Assembly (NCBI GenBank): GCA_005879655.1
Contig: VBJK01000229.1
Span: 1-22,825 of the forward strand
Direction: 5' to 3'
Length of the DNA stretch: 22,825 nt
DNA from: Chloroflexota bacterium
GTDB taxonomy: Bacteria > Chloroflexota > Ktedonobacteria > Ktedonobacterales > Ktedonobacteraceae
The first letter of the stretch is position 1. Every line of letters starts with the position of its first letter. Position numbers and translations under genes: made by a program. The notes beneath the pieces are model-generated. The model saw only the letters and a program-made list of their open reading frames with translations, did not search any database and was not told the origin of the DNA. This document shows, one piece after another, positions 8,411 to 15,469 of the stretch.

Positions 8411-9668
8411 CTTGACTTGTCCCTTCCTCGTTCCTAACTTGCGGCAACCATGGTATCTCTCGATTATCAAAACGCATCATGTTTGTATTAAGCATGGTTG
8501 GTTCATCATCATGCCTGGGTAGCTCCTCCACTGTTGGAGTGGGTGAAGTGATAACGGGGTCAAGAAGGACACCCAGTCGCTTGAGCGTGGTACGCAGGTT
8601 AGCAGCACATGGCTCAGCATAGAGCAACCTGGCTTGCTTTTGCCAAGCCGCTGTCATAATCGCCCTGATCTCTTGATTATTAGCTTCTTGTCGTAGTATA
8701 GCGAGGACTTCACGAAGCGCATCTGAGACTCTTCTTGCATATTCCTTAATGTCTTGGTTTATATCAAGACCTGCTGTATGCAGATCTTTGCCATCCCCAA
8801 TGGACAGTGCAATCTGCTCTTGATTGTGTTCTTGCTGTGCTTGCTTGAAGTCCTTGACTCTTTGCTCTCGCACTTGTGGACTGTGGTCAACTGTTGTACC
8901 GAGTGGAAGTGTATCTCTATCAGCACTATCAGAGGAGAGGGTAAGAATTAATGCTGTGCTATCATCGTCAACCATTTCCTGCCTATTGCGGCATGCATGA
9001 ATAAAGCTGGGCCATGAACTAGTACTCTGTTGAGCCACCTCTTGCAGTGCCTTTTTTTGATCCTGGTTGCTCATGATCCAGCGAGCTACAGCATCGGTAG
9101 CAATCACTACCACGTCACCAACTTTGAGTTCAACAGTAGCTACCTGGCAGCGGTGGAAGTAACGATTAAAGAGTCCTGACTTGGATGGCAAGCAGATGGG
9201 TGCTCGCACAAAATCGTCTGCGTGCTTGAGTGGGAAAGAGAAGATCTGCTCGCTAGAAGGTTGGCAAACAAAAATGCAACTATCGCCAAAGGCCAGCAAT
9301 TCGGCTGTAACCTGTTCTGTACCATATGCTGAAACGCGCAGGGTTGCGAGCGTCGCGTGGCTGCCCTGGCTTTGCATTTTTTGCAGTGCGTTCCAGGGCA
9401 TATTCTCTGGCATGGGGATGGTCTTTTTGAATTCCCGCTGTGCCTCACGGAGCCACCACTCAACTTCAAAAGGGTCAGAGTTCATCAGCGGGACGTGCAT
9501 AAAATGCTTTACAAGCAAAGTTGCCCAGGCGTCTGAGAACAGAGTACTGCCTGCACCGTCGGCTACGGCAAACAGGCCATCTTCGATATGAGCATCACAT
9601 GCATCCTCGCATGTGCCTTCGTCGTGTTCGGACTTCCAATAGCGGAGCATTGTCACATCTGCAAGCAT
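8403..9668 (-). CDS. PP2C-family protein phosphatase
   Basis: This 421-residue soluble protein has a PP2C (PPM) domain in residues 1-245. The metal and phosphate motifs are in order: EDA (21-23), VADGAGST (35-42), AFGDS (126-130), ATDAVARW (190-197) and DDDSTALIL (234-242). These would hold the two-metal centre that removes phosphate from Ser/Thr. Residues 260-421 form a charged helical extension, ending in a Pro/Thr-rich and acidic stretch of unknown role. ATG 9668 lies 23 bp after the vWA stop, with a weak GAGAG 11 nt upstream. An alternative ATG six codons in would lose little. The 8-bp overlap with the kinase gene makes an opposing kinase/phosphatase pair likely. Confidence 0.9.
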   Translation of the reverse strand: MLADVTMLRYWKSEHDEGTCEDACDAHIEDGLFAVADGAGSTLFSDAWATLLVKHFMHVPLMNSDPFEVEWWLREAQREFKKTIPMPENMPWNALQKMQSQGSHATLATLRVSAYGTEQVTAELLAFGDSCIFVCQPSSEQIFSFPLKHADDFVRAPICLPSKSGLFNRYFHRCQVATVELKVGDVVVIATDAVARWIMSNQDQKKALQEVAQQSTSSWPSFIHACRNRQEMVDDDSTALILTLSSDSADRDTLPLGTTVDHSPQVREQRVKDFKQAQQEHNQEQIALSIGDGKDLHTAGLDINQDIKEYARRVSDALREVLAILRQEANNQEIRAIMTAAWQKQARLLYAEPCAANLRTTLKRLGVLLDPVITSPTPTVEELPRHDDEPTMLNTNMMRFDNREIPWLPQVRNEEGTSQDA

Positions 9669-9691
9669 TGGCGTCGGTACTCTCTTAGCAA

Positions 9692-10588
9692 TTATCTATC
9701 TGGGTCCAGCTCTTCTAAGGGCTTGGTGACAGGAACAGTAGCAAAGACAAACATCTGGCGCACAGAGACAGCGTCGCCATTAAAGATCATCCCACGAGCA
9801 CCTGGAAAGATAGAACGCCCTAGCAGGGATTGCAACAGTGTGCGGCTACTTTCTGGAATGAGACTCGACATAGCAAACAATTTCTTTGCATAGCGGTCGT
9901 TAGGAAGCTCTTGTTCGCTGGCGGGGTAGGCGACGGGAGCACTATTAATGTCGGTAATGTGCACATTGAAGAAGAGCGCCTGACCGTCATTGGTACTCAC
10001 ATCAGAAAGTTCTCGTGCTGCCATCGTAGGATCACCATCATTACCCATGCCATCGGAAACATTAATCACGACAGGCGGGTAGCTATTAGGATTGCGCTGT
10101 ACCCATTGGCGTGCCAGATCGCAAGCTTGGCGCAAGGCCCCACACATTGGCGTACCCCCTCTAGCCGCTGGCTCGACCCATATGGGGAACTGCACAGGTA
10201 TCTCGATGTCCATGCCTGTATCATCGATCTCCCTTTTGACGCGCCGCTCAATCGTCAACGGGTACATCTGCAACTCTGGCAGCGTTACAAAGGTCTTACC
10301 TGCCAGAGCGCCTCCTAAAACAGGACCCACGAAAGAGCCTTCGTAACCGATGACTGCAATATCGGCTCTTGGTCTGACAGTGATCGATCCATCTTTTTGC
10401 GCTATAGTATTCGTGACAATTAATTCGTTCAAAAAACCGTTGAGCACTGTCGCTACCATATCGCATTTTTTCCGTCCCGCGCCTGCCTGGCTATTGCCGA
10501 AGGGGTCAGACATTGACCCGGATTGGTCAAGTAAGAGGATGAGACAGCCGGGGTGTGCACTATTCCAGGGTTGTAAGTAATTGCCCAT
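9692..10588 (-). CDS. vWA-domain protein (MIDAS intact)
   Basis: This 298-residue protein is almost entirely a von Willebrand factor A domain. The metal-ion-dependent adhesion site is complete: DQSGS (21-25), Thr in GGTPMCGAL (144-152) and Asp in INVSDGMGNDGD (175-186). A mildly variable insertion at about 105-140 carries charged residues. There is no signal peptide or membrane segment, so it is cytoplasmic. It is the promoter-proximal gene of the operon. ATG 10588 is preceded by GAGGGAA at suitable distance, and a near-consensus promoter sits about 100 nt upstream. In related systems the vWA protein is thought to be a regulated binding or assembly module, controlled here by the kinase/phosphatase pair. 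That role is inferred. Confidence 0.92.
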   Translation of the reverse strand: MGNYLQPWNSAHPGCLILLLDQSGSMSDPFGNSQAGAGRKKCDMVATVLNGFLNELIVTNTIAQKDGSITVRPRADIAVIGYEGSFVGPVLGGALAGKTFVTLPELQMYPLTIERRVKREIDDTGMDIEIPVQFPIWVEPAARGGTPMCGALRQACDLARQWVQRNPNSYPPVVINVSDGMGNDGDPTMAARELSDVSTNDGQALFFNVHITDINSAPVAYPASEQELPNDRYAKKLFAMSSLIPESSRTLLQSLLGRSIFPGARGMIFNGDAVSVRQMFVFATVPVTKPLEELDPDR

Positions 10589-10677
10589 ACACTATTCCCT
10601 CACTGACGTAGAGACCCATACCATTCTTTAGCTGGATCTGTGTCGGTATCCATTTGATAGTATGCTCAATCGAGAAA

Positions 10678-10696
10678 TATACTTTTTAAAAGTATA
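10678..10696. promoter_or_regulatory. Perfect palindrome over the operon -10 (candidate operator)
   Basis: Two 9-bp arms, TATACTTTT and AAAAGTATA, are perfect complements around a single T. The right arm is the minus-strand -10. The left arm is a plus-strand TATACT with TTGATA 18 bp upstream (10654-10659). The site could bind a dimeric repressor, or it may simply be two back-to-back -10 boxes. Confidence 0.5.
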
Positions 10697-10719
10697 GCTG
10701 CACTAAGGGGCTATGTCAA
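10691..10719 (-). promoter_or_regulatory. Sigma-70-type promoter of the vWA/GTPase operon
   Basis: On the minus strand the -35 is TTGACA (10719-10714), the spacer is exactly 17 bp and the -10 is TATACT (10696-10691). It lies about 100 nt upstream of the vWA start codon with no gene between. The -10 is the right arm of the palindrome at 10678-10696. Confidence 0.75.
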
Positions 10720-10778
10720 GTATCAAGAGGTGCCCAAGTGCAAAATAGCTCAGACCTTCATCCATCCATTTGTCTTCC

Positions 10779-10808
10779 TTGAATACCCCTGTATCTTTCT
10801 GCTATACT
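10779..10808 (+). promoter_or_regulatory. Candidate promoter of the TIR-like membrane protein
   Basis: TTGAAT (10779-10784), an 18-bp spacer and TATACT (10803-10808) lie about 80 nt upstream of ATG 10887. The -10 falls in the first copy of a 21-bp direct repeat. Confidence 0.5.
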
Positions 10809-10844
10809 ACTGATAAATTTTGCTGCTATACTACTGATAAATTT
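10800..10844 (+). repeat. Tandem 21-bp direct repeat at 24-bp pitch
   Basis: The 21-bp sequence, whose key part is TGCTATACTACTGATAAATT, occurs identically at 10800-10820 and 10824-10844. Each copy carries a TATACT. It lies in the leader or promoter of the TIR-like gene and could duplicate a -10 or an activator site. Confidence 0.8.
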
Positions 10845-10886
10845 GCTGCGTTTGACGCGCTCCTGCGCAAGTGAGGAGAGAACTGT

Positions 10887-12185
10887 ATGGTTGCTCAAGG
10901 TCCCTCTGTTCTTATCAGCTATCATAAAGGTCTGAAAAATAAGCAAGATGATTACGTTCTTGCGCAGAAGTTAAGGAACGAACTGTTCAGGCCGGGCATC
11001 ACTGTGGACGTGAAGACATACGATGACAGTATTTCTTCGCAAGGATATCAATGGTTAATCCTTGTGTACAATAATGAAGTGATAGGTTCTCCTGTTAATG
11101 AGATGATCGATCGCGCACTCAAGCAAGTAGTAAAACGTCAGATGCAGGGTGTACTAGCCGTAACAAATACGCCAACCGAGCCTATCGGCTCTTGGAAGAC
11201 TATTCCTCTGTATTATGCCACAAATGAAAAAGAAAAAGAGAAGGTTGCGCGCGATATTATGTGGGCCATGTCCTACGTCAAGCAGCCTTATGTAACCCCA
11301 AAACCGAGTGTAGTCAGGAACGGCGCGCTACAAGTCCTTTCAGGGGGGAAAAACAGCCCACGAGGAGCCTTTTTACTAAAGATTGTCTTGCCGCTCGCGT
11401 TAGTGTTTTTGGTGTTGACGGGGTATTTTGCATTCCCCTTTTTCACACACTCCTCACAATCTTCATTAAACCGGCAATCCTCCATGTCTGCAACGGCTAC
11501 GGCGCAAGCACGCGTACAGGCTACGCTAACACCAAAGGCAAGCCCGCAACCTACAGCGAATCCAGTAGCTTTGCAACAGCAGTACGATGCTATCGTGCGA
11601 GGGGACCCGACAATTGGACTTTTGCCAGACCTGCAACAGTGGGATAGCATAGCAGACTTATGTGTTTTAGACAACAATGATTATCATGTCAAGATTGACC
11701 AGCCAGATCAGTATATGCTATGCACTACTCAGAAGCCAGATCTCAATCTCACTAGGTTTGTTTATCAGGTGATTATGAAGATTGATGGTAGCGCGGGTGG
11801 AGTGATTTTCGGGTATCACAATAATAATAATAATAATCCTAGTTACTATCGAGCTGATATAGCAAGCAGCACCGATGGGAACGATCATTTGAGTGTGAAG
11901 TACTGTTCCCCCGTGTCTGTTCCTCCTCATTCATGCGCTGATAAGAATACTACTGATGGTCAACTACTCACTAGCCCAAAGGAGAGTGTGAAGGTTAATC
12001 CGCAACAGGCGGTGACACTTGCCGTAATGGTAAACGATGATAAATCCATTGCCCTTTATGATGCCAGCCATCCAAACGGTAGTACAGCTAGCAGCAATAC
12101 ACAGGGGAAGACAGAAGTCTTGTTTACGAAGGTACAGGTCTGGCAGTTCCCACTACCTAGTCCCTCACCAAGCAAACCAATCTAG
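10887..12185 (+). CDS. TIR-like domain membrane protein with outer sensor-like domain
   Basis: The product has 432 residues. Residues 5-130 look like a TIR or TIR-2 fold: first strand PSVLISYHKG (6-15), a helix with AQKLRNEL, strand ITVDVKTYDD (38-47), WLILVYNNEV (56-65) and SPVNEMIDRAL (68-78). Glu72 sits where many TIRs have the NADase glutamate, but I cannot confirm activity. One strong membrane helix follows (about 162-186), then a Ser/Thr/Ala/Pro linker (187-228). The outer domain (about 240-425) resembles a LamG/DUF1080-like beta sandwich (VYQVIMKIDGSAGGVIFGY) with four Cys (259, 279, 340, 350). The expected topology is TIR inside, sandwich outside. GAGGAG precedes the ATG by 8 nt. The gene is divergent from the GTPase operon and ends at a strong hairpin. 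An outer sensor coupled to an inner TIR is inference. Confidence 0.75.
   Translation: MVAQGPSVLISYHKGLKNKQDDYVLAQKLRNELFRPGITVDVKTYDDSISSQGYQWLILVYNNEVIGSPVNEMIDRALKQVVKRQMQGVLAVTNTPTEPIGSWKTIPLYYATNEKEKEKVARDIMWAMSYVKQPYVTPKPSVVRNGALQVLSGGKNSPRGAFLLKIVLPLALVFLVLTGYFAFPFFTHSSQSSLNRQSSMSATATAQARVQATLTPKASPQPTANPVALQQQYDAIVRGDPTIGLLPDLQQWDSIADLCVLDNNDYHVKIDQPDQYMLCTTQKPDLNLTRFVYQVIMKIDGSAGGVIFGYHNNNNNNPSYYRADIASSTDGNDHLSVKYCSPVSVPPHSCADKNTTDGQLLTSPKESVKVNPQQAVTLAVMVNDDKSIALYDASHPNGSTASSNTQGKTEVLFTKVQVWQFPLPSPSPSKPI
11820..11837 (+). repeat. (AAT)6 microsatellite coding for six Asn
   Basis: Six consecutive AAT codons encode Asn312-Asn317 in the predicted outer domain of the TIR-like protein. 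They fall in what looks like a loop between two strands. Slippage by whole codons would change loop length without frameshift. Confidence 0.9.
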
Positions 12186-12210
12186 AGCCGTGCAGTAGCA
12201 TTATTCTTAA

Positions 12211-12252
12211 TAGCCTCCCCCACGGCAGGGTACCCTGCCGTGGGAGAGGCTA
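12211..12252. terminator. Bidirectional hairpin between convergent genes
   Basis: Arms of 20 nt (12211-12230 and 12233-12252) pair with one mismatch around a 2-nt centre, so the core is CGGCAGGGTACCCTGCCG. The hairpin sits 25 bp after the TIR-like gene and 21 bp after the convergent kinase gene. No long U tract follows on either strand, so terminator function is likely from position but not certain. Confidence 0.65.
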
Positions 12253-12273
12253 CCACATTTCTTAGCTAGATGC

Positions 12274-13965
12274 TCAGTTTGTAAGCCTATTTTCTACATA
12301 CCATATATGGATCGCCAGACTAATAATAAAGCCAAGAAAGGCACCCACCAGCGGAGCCTCGATATAAGGGGTCCGACTGGCAATGACTCCTATGACATAG
12401 CCCCACCACATAGCGACGCTGACACCGAAGAAGATAGCAATGGGCTTCTTCACTGAAATAATACAAGATAGAAACATACGGATGGAAAATGCACCGCCCG
12501 CAATAGCAAGTACAATACTTATTGGCAATGGCCCAATGAGCAGAATGACCAGCGCGGAGAGTACATTTAGCAGAATTCCAGCAAAACGAAACCCTCTTTT
12601 CCTCTTCAGGAAATATCTATCTGTAGCCAGTGCAGCGTTGATGGCCTCAATCAGGTCATGGAGCAGTGAGGGGAGACTGTCTTCTGGCGGTGCTTGTCTA
12701 GGGATGTGTACCCCAGCATCAGCAATTGTAGGATCGGCATATGGAAACGGCGGTGGCGTGGGCTGTGCATACCAAGGCATCTGGGGAGCCGATGCTTGAG
12801 GTCTCTGCGTACCAGTGTATAGCGGCTGTCCGGGGAGTTGAGGAGGAGGAACTTGGGTTTGTGTGGAAGGTTGAACAGGAGACGGAGCCTGACGTTGTGT
12901 GGAAGGTTGAGCAGGAGACGGAGCCTGACGTTGTGTGGGAGGTTGAACAGGAGGCGGAGCCTGACGTTGTGTGGGAGGTTGAGCAGGAAACGGAGCCTGA
13001 CGTTGTGTGGGAGGTTGAACAGGAGCAGGCTGCGGAAATGGCATGGATGGGGCGGGCACTTGCGGCTTGCCACCAATAGCCTTTTCCAGCTCAGTGGCAA
13101 AGTCCAATACCGATGGATAGCGATCTTCAGGCTTTTTTGCGAGCGCCTTCATGACAACCTGTGCGACTCTCGGCAAAATATGGGAATAATGCGGAAAAAG
13201 GGCAGGAGGAGGATCAGCAAGATGCTTGGTGCAGATTTCCAGGTCACTGCCAGTGAATGGCCGTTGACCACAGAGCCATTCATAAACAATCACCGCGAGT
13301 GAATACTGATCGCTGGCTCGTTGATTGCCTCCCTGGAGTCGCTCTGGTGCAATATATGATGCCGTCCCAGGCACTTCTATCTTTTCACCCCGCTTCATCT
13401 TTTGAATGAAATCTTCCATTTGTAGCGTAAGATTCATGGTATTGTGACCTGCAATCGCAATACCGAAATCGCTCAGTGCAATGTCATCCGGTCTTCTCAC
13501 GAGGATGTTCTCTGGTTTAACATCGCGATGAATAATGGAGTTGCTCTGATCATGTGCATATTGTAACGCTTCGGCGAGCTGTTTGATGTAGGCCGCTATG
13601 GTGAGAGGTGGCACCAGGGTACCGTGGGGATACAAATGTCTTAATGTCCCTAGAGGCATATATTCCATGACCAGATAAGGAGTACTACCATCAAAGCCTG
13701 TTTTATTGACTTCGATATCATAATCGAATATGGTGACAATGTGAGGGTGCCTTAGTGTGGTCATGAGTTTTGCTTCGTCACGAAATTGTGCTTCTTCAAG
13801 ATCCGTCAAATTGCGCGTTTTAAGCACTTTAATAGCATTCTGAAGACCAAGCAGGGTATGCTCCGCAAGATAGACCTCCGCATTGCCTCCCTTGCCGAGG
13901 AGCTTCGTCAAACGGTAATTACCTAGCGTCTGTCCCAGACGATCCTGTGGAACTGGTATTGGCAT
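12274..13965 (-). CDS. Hanks-type Ser/Thr protein kinase with Pro-rich linker and four membrane helices
   Basis: The product has 563 residues. The kinase domain (about 17-296) is complete: GKGGNAEV (24-31), catalytic Lys46 in AIKVL, Glu64, HRDVKPEN (146-153), DFG (166-168) and APE (206-208). An activation-loop insertion (about 171-198) is charged. Residues 300-430 form a Pro/Gln-rich linker with five 12-residue repeats (consensus QPPTQRQAPxPx, 317-376). The C-terminus has four hydrophobic segments (about 461-478, 480-499, 508-528, 536-556), so the kinase is membrane-anchored by its C-terminus, unlike PknB-type kinases with an outer PASTA region. ATG 13965 has an ideal AGGAGG 8 nt upstream. 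The gene has its own promoter with a palindrome in the spacer. The substrate is unknown. The divergent and convergent neighbours (TIR protein, GTPase operon) are candidate partners by location only. Confidence 0.93.
   Translation of the reverse strand: MPIPVPQDRLGQTLGNYRLTKLLGKGGNAEVYLAEHTLLGLQNAIKVLKTRNLTDLEEAQFRDEAKLMTTLRHPHIVTIFDYDIEVNKTGFDGSTPYLVMEYMPLGTLRHLYPHGTLVPPLTIAAYIKQLAEALQYAHDQSNSIIHRDVKPENILVRRPDDIALSDFGIAIAGHNTMNLTLQMEDFIQKMKRGEKIEVPGTASYIAPERLQGGNQRASDQYSLAVIVYEWLCGQRPFTGSDLEICTKHLADPPPALFPHYSHILPRVAQVVMKALAKKPEDRYPSVLDFATELEKAIGGKPQVPAPSMPFPQPAPVQPPTQRQAPFPAQPPTQRQAPPPVQPPTQRQAPSPAQPSTQRQAPSPVQPSTQTQVPPPQLPGQPLYTGTQRPQASAPQMPWYAQPTPPPFPYADPTIADAGVHIPRQAPPEDSLPSLLHDLIEAINAALATDRYFLKRKRGFRFAGILLNVLSALVILLIGPLPISIVLAIAGGAFSIRMFLSCIISVKKPIAIFFGVSVAMWWGYVIGVIASRTPYIEAPLVGAFLGFIISLAIHIWYVENRLTN
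12838..13017 (-). repeat. Five 36-bp coding repeats in the kinase linker
   Basis: Five tandem 36-bp units encode 12-residue repeats (QPPTQRQAPFPA, QPPTQRQAPPPV and close variants; the fifth is QPSTQTQVPPPQ). The DNA is nearly identical between units, which suggests recent expansion. Long open frames on other strands here are shadows of this repeat. Confidence 0.9.
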
Positions 13966-14020
13966 CGTGCTTTCCTCCTCTTAAGAACCCGTCAGTCCAA
14001 TCAATGAGGTAGATTGATTA

Positions 14021-14040
14021 TACTCTACACAAGTAGAGTA
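14021..14040. promoter_or_regulatory. Operator-like palindrome in the promoter spacer
   Basis: Perfect 8-bp arms TACTCTAC and GTAGAGTA are separated by ACAA. They fill the space between the -35 and -10 of the kinase promoter, a classic position for a dimeric regulator. The regulator is unknown. Confidence 0.55.
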
Positions 14041-14050
14041 AAAATGTCAA
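14022..14050 (-). promoter_or_regulatory. Promoter of the Ser/Thr kinase gene
   Basis: On the minus strand TTGACA (14050-14045) is followed at 17 bp by TAGAGT (14027-14022). A perfect TATAAT (14022-14017) overlaps the end but would need a 22-bp spacer. The site lies about 60-80 nt upstream of the AGGAGG ribosome site. Confidence 0.55.
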
Positions 14051-14070
14051 CATCATTGTATGGTCTTTTT

Positions 14071-14102
14071 AAAAAGCTTGTTGGTTTCCATAGAGGCAAC
14101 AA
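14071..14102 (-). terminator. Weak intrinsic-terminator-like hairpin after DUF3037 gene
   Basis: Read on the minus strand, TTGTTG and CAACAA can pair across a 13-nt loop and are followed by GCTTTTT. The stem is short (6 bp). The site is about 50 nt after the DUF3037 stop and just before the kinase promoter. Confidence 0.35.
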
Positions 14103-14152
14103 ATTATGCTATGACATGAGATGAACAAGCTATTCCAGCACGTAGTTCTACT

Positions 14153-14575
14153 TTATTTAGCGTGACTCTGCTGCATCTCCTGGCTCGTTGCAACATGTAC
14201 CATCGTGCTCAACAGATGGTGTAGCGCCGCCGCTGGGTCAGAGCAGAGACCAGAATGGACCGGAGACATTTGAATAATCGTACTGCGTGGCGAGACCAGC
14301 CAGTGGAAGCGTTCAGCTTGCGACAACTGCCCAACATAGCCCGCCTCTTGCTGGCCCTCACAGATCAACGCGATCGTATCTAGATGATGCTGTACAGCCT
14401 CCAGATCGACGCTGGGGGCCAATGACAGCAGTCGCCTTGTATCCAGATCGATTAAGGCTCCCAGGAAACGCTGCGTGCGACAGAAGAGCAACACGCCGAC
14501 ATTTATGCATTCCCCGCGTTCAACGCTGGGCACGACACGGATAATAGCATAATCATACGAGCTGGACGCGTGCAT
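14153..14575 (-). CDS. DUF3037 family protein
   Basis: This is a 140-residue cytoplasmic protein. The N-terminus (YDYAIIRVVPSVERGECINVGVLLF) is typical of DUF3037: a strand-rich start with RxxP, then a GE(C/F)xNxGV motif. The rest is helical with LSLAPSVDLEAVQHHLDTI. No catalytic residues can be named. ATG 14575 overlaps the end of the HipA-like gene by 23 bp and has GGAGG 6 nt upstream. DUF3037 genes are often paired with HipA-like kinase genes in this order, so it probably works with that protein, perhaps as its partner or regulator. Function is not known to me. Confidence 0.88.
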   Translation of the reverse strand: MHASSSYDYAIIRVVPSVERGECINVGVLLFCRTQRFLGALIDLDTRRLLSLAPSVDLEAVQHHLDTIALICEGQQEAGYVGQLSQAERFHWLVSPRSTIIQMSPVHSGLCSDPAAALHHLLSTMVHVATSQEMQQSHAK

Positions 14576-15335
14576 GCAGTGCCTCCTCTACAAAGATATG
14601 CGAATATGCCAGGCGTTCCAGTAGATAAGCAACATAGGCAGCACGATGAGCTACAGGATCAGGAAAGAGTGGATCGTGCTCAAGCCACGCATCTGGAATC
14701 ATGGCCACGATATCCTGTAACAGAGCTGGTGTGAGACGGTCTTTTAAGAAGATATCGGCTTCGTCCAGCTCCTTGGCGAAGGGGAGTAGCACATGTTCTT
14801 TAATCGGTGTAAACGGGAAGCGGCTACGCTCCTGATAATTGGCATTGATGTGATGAAAGTAGAGCGCGGAACCATGGTCAATTAACGCTAGCCGTTTATG
14901 CCAGAAGAGCATATTTGTGTTGCGCGGTGTGCGATCGACATTGGTGACAAAGGCATCAAACCAGACAATCGACGAGCAGAGAAAGGAATCCAGCAAACGG
15001 CCATCGCGCTGCTCGAAAGGCAATGCGCCTGGCAGATAATCCAGGGCTAGATTGAGTCCTGCACTCTTTTTCAGCAGAGCCTGAATCTCAAAATCGGGTT
15101 CAGAGCGCCCTAATGCCGGGTCCAGTTGGATAAAAACGATCTCTGGTACGGGTAAGCTGAGCGCGCGCGCAATCTCACCGGCCACCAGTTCCGCAATGAG
15201 AGCCTTCGGTCCCTGACCGGCCCCACGGAACTTCAAGACATATAGCCCGTCATCATCTGCTTCAACAATGGCGGGTAGCGAACCACCTTCTCGTAATGGC
15301 ACGACATAGCGTGTTGCAACAAGTGTTCTTAACAT
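14553..15335 (-). CDS. HipA-like kinase domain protein (HipA_2 type)
   Basis: The product has 260 residues, much shorter than HipA (about 440), and lacks the usual HipA N-terminal domain. Key signatures: LYVLKFRGAGQGPKALIAEL (31-50), with Lys35 as the probable ATP-binding lysine; a catalytic segment TNVDRTPRNTNML (131-143), matching the NxDRHxxN pattern with Thr for His; and LIDHGSALYF (151-160), where D153 would bind metal. It may phosphorylate a protein or be a degenerate kinase. No HipB-like HTH antitoxin is next to it, so a toxin-antitoxin role is not supported. The DUF3037 gene overlaps its 3' end. The start at 15335 lacks an obvious ribosome site, so leaderless or weak initiation is possible. 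Confidence 0.85.
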   Translation of the reverse strand: MLRTLVATRYVVPLREGGSLPAIVEADDDGLYVLKFRGAGQGPKALIAELVAGEIARALSLPVPEIVFIQLDPALGRSEPDFEIQALLKKSAGLNLALDYLPGALPFEQRDGRLLDSFLCSSIVWFDAFVTNVDRTPRNTNMLFWHKRLALIDHGSALYFHHINANYQERSRFPFTPIKEHVLLPFAKELDEADIFLKDRLTPALLQDIVAMIPDAWLEHDPLFPDPVAHRAAYVAYLLERLAYSHIFVEEALHARVQLV

Positions 15336-15469
15336 CGGTTAGCGTTCTAGTATTGACAGGACAGGTATCTTGCACATACTATACGTTTCGTGCAACTAGA
15401 ACAAGTCTACTATAGACGCATAGGGATGTCAAGCGGGATGCTGGATGAGCATGTAAAGTTAGAAGAAAA

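Noticed and set aside
10655..10850. Small RNA or riboswitch in the divergent intergenic region
   Set aside because: I see promoters, a palindrome and a direct repeat, but no conserved aptamer-like fold that I could support.
12741..13302. Long plus- and minus-strand frames with Arg/Glu-rich repeats
   Set aside because: They are other-frame readings of the 36-bp proline-rich repeat inside the Ser/Thr kinase, which has intact catalytic motifs and a strong ribosome site.
14153..15335. HipA/HipB toxin-antitoxin module
   Set aside because: No HTH antitoxin gene is adjacent and the kinase lacks the HipA N-terminal domain; the DUF3037 partner marks a different pair type.
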